Shown in pieces: positions 24,841 to 33,387 of a DNA stretch of 46,651 nucleotides. Within the stretch, counting starts at the first letter, position 1. Each line of letters opens with the position of its first letter. The stretch is taken from positions 1 to 46,651 of the forward strand of contig JAUWIN010000006.1 in assembly GCA_030605345.1 (NCBI GenBank), given 5' to 3'. The notes beneath the pieces are model-generated. The model ran no database searches. It saw only the letters and a program-made list of their open reading frames with translations, and had not been told where the DNA came from. The DNA is from Candidatus Brocadiia bacterium. Lineage in GTDB: Bacteria; Planctomycetota; PUPC01. A program made the position numbers and the translations under genes.

Positions 24841-24887
24841 GCCCGCCGCTCTCCTTGACTTGACCCGCCAACACCGATAAAATCCGC
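24841..24887 (+). repeat. Repeat R1 copy B: ileS promoter
   Basis: 47 bp identical to 22881-22927. -35 TTGACT (24855-24860), 17-bp spacer, -10 TAAAAT (24878-24883), about 80 bases of leader before the ileS ATG at 24971. This is likely the original of the pair, as it serves an essential gene. Confidence 0.75.
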
Positions 24888-24970
24888 CATTCCGCCTTGG
24901 CCGCTTCGACGTTGCTGAGGGCTGCGGCGGATGCGTCCGGTTCTCGTGTCTTTGTGGTCAGGTTTGCAGG

Positions 24971-27900
24971 ATGTTTGAACCAGTAGCAACACAACCAAAC
25001 CTTATCCCTTCCGAACACGACGTTCTGAAGTTCTGGCAGCAGAACGGGACGTTCGACACACTCCGCGAGAAAAACAAGAACGGGCCGGTCTGGTCGTTCC
25101 TCGACGGGCCTATCACAGCGAACAACCCGATGGGCGTGCACCACGCCTGGGGCCGCACGTATAAGGACTGCTTCCAGCGGTATCACGCAATGATGGGCCA
25201 CCGCCAACGCTACCAGAACGGCTTCGACTGCCAGGGCCTGTGGGTCGAGGTGGAGGTGGAGAAGGAACTCGGCTTCAACACGAAAAAGGACATCGAGCAA
25301 TACGGCGTCGGGGAGTTCGTCGAGAAATGCAAGGAACGCGTCCGCAAATACTCCGCTATCCAGACGCAGCAGTCAATCCGGCTGGGCTACTGGATGGATT
25401 GGGGCAACTCTTATTACACCATGTCGGACGAGAACAACTACACCATCTGGGCGTTCCTCAAGAAATGCCATGACCGCGGGCTGGTGTATAAGGGTGCAGA
25501 CGTGATGCCGTGGTGCCCGAGGTGCGGGACGGGTATCAGCCAGCACGAGATGCACGAGGCATACCGCGAAATCACCGACCCGTCGGTAGTCCTCAAGATG
25601 CCGCTGCGCCGTGGCACGAATGAGTTCCTCCTGGTGTGGACGACGACACCGTGGACTCTGGCGGCGAATGTCGCCTGCGCGGTGCATCCAAAGCTGCTTT
25701 ACTCCAAGGTCGAACAAAAGGGCGAAACATACTACCTCGGCCGCAACTGCGTCAGCCAGTTGCAGGGCGAATTCAAGTTCGTCGAGGACCTCCCCGGCAG
25801 TGAACTGGTGGGGCTGGAATACGACGGCCCGTTCGACGAACTTCCGGCGGAGGCCGAAGCCAGGAACCGGCACGTGGTGATTGGCTGGAAGCAGGTGTCG
25901 GAGGACGAGGGGACGGGCATCGTGCACATCGCGCCCGGCTGCGGCAAGGAGGACTTTGACCTGTCGCACGAGCACGACCTGCCCGCGCCGGCGCCACTGA
26001 ATGAGTCGGGCGTTTATATCGAGGGTTATGGGGTCCTGACCGGCAAGTTCGCCGGCGACGTGACGGACGCCGTCTTACACAGCCTGAAGGAAAAGGGCCT
26101 GTTCTACACGGCGGGGCCATACGTCCACAGCTATCCTCACTGCTGGCGGTGCAGAACGCCGCTCCTCTTTCGATACGTCCACGAATGGTATATCGACATG
26201 TCGTGGCGGGAGGAAATCAAGGAAGTAGCGAGGCAAGTGCGATGGATTCCGGAATGGGGGCTGGAGCGCGAGTTGGAGTGGCTGGACAATATGCGCGACT
26301 GGATGATCTCGAAGAAGCGGTACTGGGGGCTGGCCTTGCCCATCTTCGAGTGCGAGTGCGGCTGGTTCGACGTGATTGGGAGCAAGGAGGAACTGCGGGA
26401 ACGCGCCGCAGCCGGCTGGGAGGAGTTCGAGGGCCACTCGCCACATCGGCCGCACGTCGATGCCGTCCGCATCAAATGCGAGAAGTGCGGGAGAGAAGTG
26501 TCGCGTGTCAGCGACGTGGGCAACCCGTGGCTCGACGCGGGGATTGTGACCTACTCCACAGTGAAATACAACACCGACCGCGAGTATTGGTCGAAGTGGA
26601 TTCCGGCCGATCTTGTGACCGAGTGTTTTCCCGGTCAGTTCCGCAACTGGTTCTATGCGATGCTGGCGATGTCCACGATGATGGAAAACATCCCGCCGTT
26701 CAAGACGCTGCTCGGGCACGCGCTGGTGCGAGACGAGAACGGGCAGCCGATGCACAAGTCGGCTGGCAACGCCATCTGGTTCGAGGACGCCGCCGAGAAG
26801 ATGGGGGTTGACGTAATGCGGTGGGTCTTCTGCCGCCACAACCCGGTCAATAACCTCAACTTCGGATACAAAGCGGGCAAGGAGGGCGAGCGTAAGGTCT
26901 TCAACACTCTGTGGAACGTGTTTGCATTCCTGGCCAACTACGCACGACTGGACGGCTTTGACCCCACGGAGGAGCAGGTACCGGCTGCCGAGCGGCAGGA
27001 CATCGACCGCTGGCTGTTGTCGGACCTGCAACTGCTCATCAAGCGCGCCCATGCCGAGTTCGGGAACTATCAGGTGCACGGGTTTGTCGAGCAGGCGGAG
27101 AACTTTATCGACGGCCTGTCGAACTGGTATGTTCGGCGGAGCCGGCGTAGGTTCTGGCGCACGAAGGATAAGGCGGACCGCGACAAGTTGGCCGCATATC
27201 AAACGCTATATACTTCGCTGATTACTTTTTGTAAGCTCATCGCGCCCGTCTGCCCGTTTGTGACGGAGCGGATTTACCAGAACCTGGGGCGCGGCGCCGC
27301 TCCGGAGGCGCCAGAGAGCATTCACCTCTGCGAGTATCCGCGGCCTGACGACTCGCTGATCGACCAGACGCTTTCGAAGCACATGGATTCTGTGACGGAG
27401 GTGGCGTCCGCGGCGCTCAGGTTGCGTTCCGCAAGACAGGTCCGCGTCCGGCAGCCGCTGAGCGAAATCATTGTCGCTTCCGCCGACTCGGAAGTCCGAG
27501 CCGGCGTCCAGCGATTTAAGGCGCAGCTGCTCGACGAGCTCAACGTCAAGTCGATGACGATAAAGGAGACCCTGGACGACGTGCTCAGTTACAGCGTGCG
27601 CCCTGATATGAGTCGGCTCGGCCCCAGGTTGGGCAAGGACGCAAGCAAGGTAGCCGCCGCACTTTCGGAAATGGACCCTGCCGAAGTGGCAAGCGGGGTG
27701 AAGCAGCCCGGCGGTCTGACCGTTTTGGCCGGCGGCGAGGAACACCGCTTGGGCGCCGACGATGTCGCGGTCGAGCGGGTCTGGCCGGAACATCTCGCCG
27801 GGGCCGAGGAGGCGGCTTTCAGCATCGCGTTGAACACCGAACTGACACAGAACCTGATTACCGAGGGGATGGCGCGCGACGTGGTCCGGCACGTGCAGCA

Positions 27901-28120
27901 ACTTCGGAAGGACGCCGAACTGGAGATGAACGACCGTATTCGGCTGCGGTTCGACACCAACGACGAGCGGCTGGCGTCGGCCGTGACAACGTGGGCTGGC
28001 TATATCAAGGAGGAGACGCTCGCTGTTGCCCTCGACCGCGGCTCGGTTGACCAGCCGCAGCGTGTAGCAACAGTGGAGGGCGCCGAGATCCGGCTTTCAC
28101 TCAGGCGGGCGGGAAGCTGA
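24971..28120 (+). CDS. ileS: Isoleucyl-tRNA synthetase
   Basis: A 1,049-residue class I synthetase that charges tRNA-Ile and edits misacylated valine. The HIGH-like motif is unusual: HHAWG at residues 57-61 in NNPMGVHHAWGRT. The second ATP motif is also variant, M594-H-K-S597 in QPMHKSAGNAI, in place of KMSKS. The editing domain includes LVWTTTPWTLAANV and EGTGIVHIAPGCGKEDF. The catalytic domain has WISRQ-like WMISKKRYWGLALPIFEC and C-x-x-C zinc residues at IKCEKCGREV. The anticodon-binding domain follows NWYVRRSRRRFW. Length and layout fit the IleRS2-type group that is often less sensitive to mupirocin. Transcribed from the R1B promoter; no strong Shine-Dalgarno. Confidence 0.95.
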   Translation: MFEPVATQPNLIPSEHDVLKFWQQNGTFDTLREKNKNGPVWSFLDGPITANNPMGVHHAWGRTYKDCFQRYHAMMGHRQRYQNGFDCQGLWVEVEVEKELGFNTKKDIEQYGVGEFVEKCKERVRKYSAIQTQQSIRLGYWMDWGNSYYTMSDENNYTIWAFLKKCHDRGLVYKGADVMPWCPRCGTGISQHEMHEAYREITDPSVVLKMPLRRGTNEFLLVWTTTPWTLAANVACAVHPKLLYSKVEQKGETYYLGRNCVSQLQGEFKFVEDLPGSELVGLEYDGPFDELPAEAEARNRHVVIGWKQVSEDEGTGIVHIAPGCGKEDFDLSHEHDLPAPAPLNESGVYIEGYGVLTGKFAGDVTDAVLHSLKEKGLFYTAGPYVHSYPHCWRCRTPLLFRYVHEWYIDMSWREEIKEVARQVRWIPEWGLERELEWLDNMRDWMISKKRYWGLALPIFECECGWFDVIGSKEELRERAAAGWEEFEGHSPHRPHVDAVRIKCEKCGREVSRVSDVGNPWLDAGIVTYSTVKYNTDREYWSKWIPADLVTECFPGQFRNWFYAMLAMSTMMENIPPFKTLLGHALVRDENGQPMHKSAGNAIWFEDAAEKMGVDVMRWVFCRHNPVNNLNFGYKAGKEGERKVFNTLWNVFAFLANYARLDGFDPTEEQVPAAERQDIDRWLLSDLQLLIKRAHAEFGNYQVHGFVEQAENFIDGLSNWYVRRSRRRFWRTKDKADRDKLAAYQTLYTSLITFCKLIAPVCPFVTERIYQNLGRGAAPEAPESIHLCEYPRPDDSLIDQTLSKHMDSVTEVASAALRLRSARQVRVRQPLSEIIVASADSEVRAGVQRFKAQLLDELNVKSMTIKETLDDVLSYSVRPDMSRLGPRLGKDASKVAAALSEMDPAEVASGVKQPGGLTVLAGGEEHRLGADDVAVERVWPEHLAGAEEAAFSIALNTELTQNLITEGMARDVVRHVQQLRKDAELEMNDRIRLRFDTNDERLASAVTTWAGYIKEETLAVALDRGSVDQPQRVATVEGAEIRLSLRRAGS

Positions 28121-28169
28121 ACTTTCCTATCCTCGGCTTTCCGCTGCCGGGTTCTGGAAGGGGATAAAC

Positions 28170-28418
28170 ATGCGTTACCGCGAACCGGATGGCACACACA
28201 AGCGAATCTGGATGTTCGCGTTCGTGGCTCTGCTCTCGCTGCTTCTGCCCGCAGCGCAGGCAGGCGAGGTGCAAACCGGGCAGGCGAAAGGAAAGAAGGG
28301 CGCAGCTGAAGGTCAGCGCAACATCACGTTGACCGTTGTGTACGACAACAATCCCGGCAACAAGCGCCTTACCGCGGCGTGGGGCTTCAGCTGCAAGGAT
28401 AAGAAAGCGCAGGAGTAG
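28170..28418 (+). CDS. Small secreted protein, probably the truncated N-terminus of an MBL-fold hydrolase
   Basis: An 82-residue protein with a clear signal peptide (basic start, hydrophobic FAFVALLSLLLPAAQA, cleavage near AQA-GEV). The mature part has NITLTVVYDNNPG and LTAAWGFSC, which match the first strands of a secreted MBL-fold hydrolase family, but the sequence then ends in KDKKAQE and stop before any metal site. No continuation is visible in other frames. AAGGGG lies six bases before the ATG, so translation signals are intact. It is probably a decayed gene; a short functional peptide cannot be excluded. Confidence 0.5.
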   Translation: MRYREPDGTHKRIWMFAFVALLSLLLPAAQAGEVQTGQAKGKKGAAEGQRNITLTVVYDNNPGNKRLTAAWGFSCKDKKAQE

Positions 28419-28518
28419 CGTTCTGCGCCTCTGCTCCACACAGGGAACTACTGTTCCGCCGGAGCTCCAGAGCTGCGGCGCTCGCAGTCTCGCAACGGTC
28501 AGAAGGCGGAATGCGAAA

Positions 28519-28878
28519 TTGAACAGCGGTGTCTATGTTGCTGTGTTTTATTTGCCTCGGTCGCGCCACATCCGCGTGGGCAGGCTGGGCATGGCGTTCC
28601 TTCGGCGGGGGATGTACTTTTACGCAGGAAGCGCTCAGAGAAATCTGTCGGCCAGACTTGAACGGCACGGCCGAAAGACCAAGCGGCTCCATTGGCACAT
28701 CGATTATCTTTCGAGTCATGCCGAGATGCTCGGGGCGGTGGTCGCTCCCGGTCCGCGGTCGCGCGAATGCGAGTTGGCCGCTGAGCTTGGCGGAATGTTT
28801 GACCTCACGATGCCGGGTTTCGGCGCCTCGGACTGCCGCTGCCCCGGCCACTTGTTCTACGCGCCGAAGTTTCTTTAG
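28519..28878 (+). CDS. DUF123 (GIY-YIG-like) protein
   Basis: A 119-residue protein with the DUF123 pattern: GVYVAVFYLPRSRHIRVGRL, GMYFYAGSAQRNLSARLERH, RLHWHIDYLSSHAEML, and the end motif ASDCRCPGHLFY. The fold is related to GIY-YIG nucleases; in archaea it is sometimes fused to endonuclease III. Function is unproven. TTG at 28519 is the best start; an ATG at 28336 in frame would overlap the upstream small gene and add unrelated residues. It lies about 110 bp before the DUF1846 gene. Confidence 0.85.
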   Translation: MNSGVYVAVFYLPRSRHIRVGRLGMAFLRRGMYFYAGSAQRNLSARLERHGRKTKRLHWHIDYLSSHAEMLGAVVAPGPRSRECELAAELGGMFDLTMPGFGASDCRCPGHLFYAPKFL

Positions 28879-28989
28879 CCATTGGGCGGACGGCTCGTTA
28901 CATCCGTGCGGCAATTTTGGCTCGCTCCTGCGCAGACAGGTGAGGACGCGGCTGCGCCACAAGAACGCAATAAGTTAGGAGTCGATAAA

Positions 28990-30510
28990 GTGCTGGGTAA
29001 AACAGGATTCGACGGCGAGCAATACCTGAAAGAACAGTCGCAAGCCATCCTGAAGCGGATGGAAAAGTTCGGGAACAAACTGTACCTCGAGTTCGGCGGG
29101 AAACTCCTGTTTGATTATCACGCCTCCCGCGTCCTGCCGGGGTTTGATCCGAACGTGAAGATGCAGCTTCTGCGGCAACTTAAAGAGCAGGCCGACATCA
29201 TCCTCTGCATCTACGCCGGAGACATCGAACGCAAGAAGGTGAGGGCGGATTTTGGAATCACTTACGACGCAGACGCACTCAAGCTAATCGACGACCTCCG
29301 CGAGTGGGGGATTGACATCCTCGCCGTGGTAATCACGCGCTTCGAGGGTCAACTTTCCGCCGACCTTTTCAAGAACAGACTGGAGCGCCGCGGCGTCCGA
29401 GTTTACACCCATCGCTTTACAAAGGGATACCCCACTGACGTGGACGTAATCGTCAGCGATGAGGGCTACGGGGCGAACACCTTTATCGAAACGGAGCAGC
29501 CGTTGGTGGTGATCACTGGCCCCGGACCGGGCAGCGGTAAACTGGCCACCTGTCTTTCCCAACTGTATCACCACCACACGAGAGGGATGAAAGCCGGATA
29601 CGCCAAACTCGAGACTTTTCCAATCTGGAACCTGCCGCTGAAGCATCCGGTGAATGTGGCCTACGAGGCGGCCACCGCCGACCTCGGCGACTTCAACCAG
29701 ATTGATCCATTCCACCTGTCGGCTTACCACAACAACACGGTGAATTACAATCGCGACGTCGAGGTGTTTCCCGTGGTCAGGCGGATCCTCCAAAAAATCA
29801 CCGGGGCCGAGAGCCCCTATCAATCACCGACGGACATGGGCGTCAACCGCGCCGGGTTCGCCATCACCGACGACGCCGCCGTGCAGGAGGCGGCGAAGCA
29901 GGAGGTCATCCGCAGATACTTCAGATACGCCTGCGAATACGCCATGGGCCTTGCCGACAGGAAGACCGTGGAACGGTCAAAACTCCTGATGCAGGAGCTC
30001 GACATCGGGCCGGAGGACCGGGCGACCGTTGAACCGGCGAAACAAGCGGCAACAGAAGCCCAGCACAACAGCAATAAAGGGCACGCCGGTGTGGTATGCG
30101 GTGCCGCCATTCAACTGCCCGACGGGGCGATTGTCACCGGAACGAATTCCGCTCTTATGCACTCTGCGTCGGGCCTGGTGCTCAACGCCACAAAAAAACT
30201 TGCCGGAATCCCCTCGAAAACCCACCTTCTCTCGCCCAACGTTATCCAGTCGATAGCGAAGCTCAAGAACGATGTGATGAACGCGAAAAGCGCCAGTCTC
30301 GACCTGGGAGAGACGCTGATTGCGCTCAGCATCAGCGCCACGACCGACCCCCCTGCACGTCTGGCAACCGAAAAACTGAAGGCATTGCGCGGGTGCGAGG
30401 TGCACATGACCCACATCCCAACCCCCGGCGACGAGGCCGGACTTCGGCGGCTGGGCGTCAACCTGACCAGCGAGCCCAATTTCGCCAGTAAAGACCTGTT
30501 CGTGAGTTAG
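28990..30510 (+). CDS. DUF1846 family protein
   Basis: A 506-residue cytoplasmic protein matching DUF1846 over its whole length: it starts with GKTGFDGEQYLKEQSQAI, and carries LYLEFGGKLLFDYHASRVLPG, ITRFEGQLSADLFKN, VVITGPGPGSGKLATCLSQ (P-loop-like), FPIWNLPLKHPVNVAYEAAT and FHLSAYHNNTVNYNRDVEVF. The family is common in Firmicutes and is of unknown function. GTG 28990 is chosen because AGGAG (28977-28981) lies eight bases upstream and the family begins exactly here; an in-frame ATG at 28882 would add 36 unrelated residues. It converges with the DUF2099 gene, 19 bp apart. Confidence 0.92.
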   Translation: MLGKTGFDGEQYLKEQSQAILKRMEKFGNKLYLEFGGKLLFDYHASRVLPGFDPNVKMQLLRQLKEQADIILCIYAGDIERKKVRADFGITYDADALKLIDDLREWGIDILAVVITRFEGQLSADLFKNRLERRGVRVYTHRFTKGYPTDVDVIVSDEGYGANTFIETEQPLVVITGPGPGSGKLATCLSQLYHHHTRGMKAGYAKLETFPIWNLPLKHPVNVAYEAATADLGDFNQIDPFHLSAYHNNTVNYNRDVEVFPVVRRILQKITGAESPYQSPTDMGVNRAGFAITDDAAVQEAAKQEVIRRYFRYACEYAMGLADRKTVERSKLLMQELDIGPEDRATVEPAKQAATEAQHNSNKGHAGVVCGAAIQLPDGAIVTGTNSALMHSASGLVLNATKKLAGIPSKTHLLSPNVIQSIAKLKNDVMNAKSASLDLGETLIALSISATTDPPARLATEKLKALRGCEVHMTHIPTPGDEAGLRRLGVNLTSEPNFASKDLFVS

Positions 30511-30529
30511 CAATCGGTTGGTGCTGGCG

Positions 30530-31537
30530 CTAATCCGTCAGTGGCCGCGGCTCTTTTTTGCTCCGGACGGGCAGGTCGGCCTCGGCGATGAACGTGTTCA
30601 TCTTGCCCATCTTCATCGCGGTTCCGCGGGCATTGCCGGCTATCAGGTATTGCTTTGTCAGATCGAGCTTCGCAAAAATATCGCCGCTGGAAGAGTAGCA
30701 GGCGAGGAAATGCACGCCGCGCTCGGTCACGGCGAAGACCGGAATGGCGGTGCTGACCTGGACGACGGATGCAGGCCCGACCAGCTCACGTATCCCGGCT
30801 GAGGCGCAGCTCCATACCATGTCGGCGTGGTCGCGGACCTCAGCGATTCTGTTTCTTTCGGCGCCGGTAGCGCACACGACGATGATGGTCAGGCACACGC
30901 CGCAGTCCTTCTCCGTTTTCCTTGCCTCACCCAGGCTGGCGCCGAGGTAGCCGTTGATGGTGACAGCGATGTTCCGGTGGCCGAGTTCGGCCGCCTTCCG
31001 GATGCCCCCAACCTGGTCGATGACGGCAGTATCGGCGAACGGGATGCAGCAGCCGCGCGCCTCGAGTCGCTCAATGACGCTGGGGATGGGCGAGGTGTAA
31101 AACAGACCGTTCATCCGGGCCCCGATGCCCTGAACGACCTCGGCCCGGTCGCAGACCACCGTGCCGGCGCCGTCGCAGGCAATTACAGCACAGTCAAGGG
31201 CGCCCTTCCGCATCGCATACATCATCATCTCGGACGCCCCGTAGGGGACGGCGATGTCGGCTCGTTCAATCTGGCGCCTGTCTGTGAAGTGGCCGAATTC
31301 CCGGATTTTCTCCCGCGTCGCCTCTGCGATTATATCTTTCAGTTGCGCCGGATCACTAAAATCGAGGTCATTGTAGAGCAGATTCATCAGCGGGCAGTAT
31401 CGAAGCCGCGGCTCGGCCACCTTCACCACATCCCCGTGCGAGACGACCACAAAACCGTCCAGCAGGCGCGTAACATGCAGGTCGTCGTAATCCTCCGGCC
31501 TGATCCCGACCTGGCGAAAAAGCGCCTCGGTGTTCAT
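30530..31537 (-). CDS. DUF2099 / methanogenesis marker 8-like protein
   Basis: A 335-residue soluble protein. It has the DUF2099 pattern: VVVSHGDVVKVAEPRLRYCP, then VPYGASEMMMYAM, CDGAGTVV, VQGIGARMNGLFYTSPIP, DQVGGIRKAAELG and SCASAGIREL. Members are known as methanogenesis marker protein 8, first seen in all methanogens; homologues also occur in some anaerobic bacteria. The function is unknown. ATG 31537 is used; a TTG three codons upstream is possible. It faces DUF1846 convergently. No other methanogenesis gene is in the window, so it does not mean methane production. Confidence 0.82.
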   Translation of the reverse strand: MNTEALFRQVGIRPEDYDDLHVTRLLDGFVVVSHGDVVKVAEPRLRYCPLMNLLYNDLDFSDPAQLKDIIAEATREKIREFGHFTDRRQIERADIAVPYGASEMMMYAMRKGALDCAVIACDGAGTVVCDRAEVVQGIGARMNGLFYTSPIPSVIERLEARGCCIPFADTAVIDQVGGIRKAAELGHRNIAVTINGYLGASLGEARKTEKDCGVCLTIIVVCATGAERNRIAEVRDHADMVWSCASAGIRELVGPASVVQVSTAIPVFAVTERGVHFLACYSSSGDIFAKLDLTKQYLIAGNARGTAMKMGKMNTFIAEADLPVRSKKEPRPLTD

Positions 31538-31648
31538 TGCACACAACCTAACATGCGTCCCTCGTGCTTCACACAGGCCAATGGTGAATCCGGCTTGAAG
31601 CCCCGCGGACGCGCGGCGAGGACACGTAGTGCTCCCAGTGGCTTCCCC

Positions 31649-32569
31649 TCACGGGGCGCGCAGCTTCGATTTACTTTTCAGCATGTAACTTACGCCGAAT
31701 GCGAGGCTCATCACCAGCACAATCAGCGGCCCCGTGCTCACCACCCTGAAGGCAATGGAAAGGAACAGGCCCGCGGTAACGGAACAGGCGGCGAACAGGA
31801 CCGCAATAAGCGTTACTCGGCCGATCCGGTCTGACCAGAGGCTCGCCGTAGCGCCGGGCAGAATCAGCAGCGCACTACACAGGATCACTCCCACCAGCCG
31901 CATCGCCACCACGACGGTCACTCCGATGCAGACGAGCAACCCATAATAGACCTGGGCAGTTCTCACCCCAAAAACCTCTGCGGCCTCCTCGTCACTCGCA
32001 AAGAATACCAGTTCCTTGAAGAACGCCAAAACCAGCATCACCACCGTCGCGGAAACACCCCACGCAAGCCAGACATCAGCACGAGAAACGCTCAGAATAC
32101 TGCCGAACAGGATGTCGTGGAACGACGGCGTATAGCCCAGGTCGGCCTGGTGGATAAGGCCTGAGGAAACCATACCCCGGAACAGGGCAGTGCGCAGGTC
32201 GAGCAGGACAACGCCGAGCGCCATTGTCGCCACCAGACACAACCCGATCGCCACGTCCTCCGAAATACGCCGCCCACGGGTGAGTCGGCCGACCAATATG
32301 GCCGCCCCCACGCAGAACACGGCGATAAGTGCATCCCGGGCCAGCGGTGATCGCATCGCCGGCAGATAAAGTTGAAGCAGCATCGCAAGCCCGACCGCGC
32401 CGAACGCCGAATGGCTGATCCCCTGGCCAATGAAGGCCATCCGTTTGTAAACCACAAACACGCTCAACATGGCACACCCCACCGCGATGGGGATGCCTGC
32501 AATCAGCGCGTTCTGATAGAACGGGAAGTCAACGAACCGCGCCCAGACCGATGCAGCAACCAGGCTCAC
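31649..32569 (-). CDS. znuB: Metal ABC transporter permease, ZnuB/MntB type
   Basis: A 306-residue inner-membrane protein with 8-9 hydrophobic segments. The family marks are AFIGQGISHSAFGAVGLAML near residue 50 and MRLVGVILCSALLILPGATA in the C-terminal part, typical of ABC-3 permeases for zinc, manganese or iron. GTG 32569 overlaps the ATPase stop by 4 bp (GTGA). It is the last gene of a znuA-znuC-znuB operon. Metal choice cannot be told from the permease. Confidence 0.92.
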   Translation of the reverse strand: MSLVAASVWARFVDFPFYQNALIAGIPIAVGCAMLSVFVVYKRMAFIGQGISHSAFGAVGLAMLLQLYLPAMRSPLARDALIAVFCVGAAILVGRLTRGRRISEDVAIGLCLVATMALGVVLLDLRTALFRGMVSSGLIHQADLGYTPSFHDILFGSILSVSRADVWLAWGVSATVVMLVLAFFKELVFFASDEEAAEVFGVRTAQVYYGLLVCIGVTVVVAMRLVGVILCSALLILPGATASLWSDRIGRVTLIAVLFAACSVTAGLFLSIAFRVVSTGPLIVLVMSLAFGVSYMLKSKSKLRAP

Positions 32570-33384
32570 TGCGGCTCCTCCGAACCCCTGTTCTGGCCGC
32601 CTACGAACGGGATCTCCGCGGGAGTGACGTGGAAGACTTCACTCAACACCTCGGGTGTCAATTTCTCAGGCAAGTCGTGAAAGTGCAGCGTGCGGTCCAG
32701 GCAGGCGATTCGCTGGCTCCTGCTCAGCATGGCCCGGATGTCGTGAGACACCATCACCAGCGTCACGCCGAACTCGGCCTTGACCAGTTCCAGAAAACCA
32801 CGCAAATCCTCCTGGCCCACCGCATCGATGCCTGCCATCGGTTCGTCGAGCAGCACCAACTCTGGCCGCGGCGCCAGGGCACGGGCGATGAGAGCACGCT
32901 GCATCTGGCCCCCGGAGATGCGCCCGATGGGCCGGTCTGCGACCTGGCGCAATTTGAGCACATCCATGACCCTGCCCAGATAGTCGAGGTCTTCCCTGGG
33001 AAGCCGGCGCAAAATGCCAGCCTTGCCGACCAGGCCCAGCCTGGCCAGCTGCGAAACCGTGATGGGAAAAGATGTGTTCAGGTGGCTGTGCTGCGGCACC
33101 CATGTCACAATGCCCAGGTGCCTCGCTTGTTCCGGCCTCAGCCCCTCGATCTTCACGGTGCCTGTGTAGCCACTCAAAAGACCAAGCAGCACCTTGAGCA
33201 AGGTGGTCTTGCCCGCGCCATTCGGTCCGATGACCGCCAGGGTGACGCCGCGCATCACGTGAAGATGGATGTCTTCCAGCGCCTGGGTGCCGTCTGGATA
33301 GCGGTATGAGAGGCCTTCAACGCAGATGGTGCCCCCTTCCACGTGCTCGTGGCTGATCCCGTGCTTTCTGTGACGTTCTGGCAT
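32566..33384 (-). CDS. znuC: Metal ABC transporter ATP-binding protein, ZnuC type
   Basis: A 272-residue ATPase with Walker A in IGPNGAGKTTLLKV, Q-loop near WVPQHSHLN, signature ISGGQMQRALIARAL, Walker B LVLLDEPMAGID and the H-loop in MVSHDI. WVPQ..NTSFPITVSQLARLG is characteristic of zinc/manganese uptake ATPases. It lies 3 bp after znuA and overlaps znuB by 4 bp, so the three are one coupled operon. Confidence 0.93.
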   Translation of the reverse strand: MPERHRKHGISHEHVEGGTICVEGLSYRYPDGTQALEDIHLHVMRGVTLAVIGPNGAGKTTLLKVLLGLLSGYTGTVKIEGLRPEQARHLGIVTWVPQHSHLNTSFPITVSQLARLGLVGKAGILRRLPREDLDYLGRVMDVLKLRQVADRPIGRISGGQMQRALIARALAPRPELVLLDEPMAGIDAVGQEDLRGFLELVKAEFGVTLVMVSHDIRAMLSRSQRIACLDRTLHFHDLPEKLTPEVLSEVFHVTPAEIPFVGGQNRGSEEPQ

Positions 33385-33387
33385 GTT

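Noticed and set aside
30827..31834. 335-codon plus-strand open frame opposite DUF2099 and the permease 3' end
   Set aside because: Spans two genes that are conserved on the other strand; no recognisable domain.
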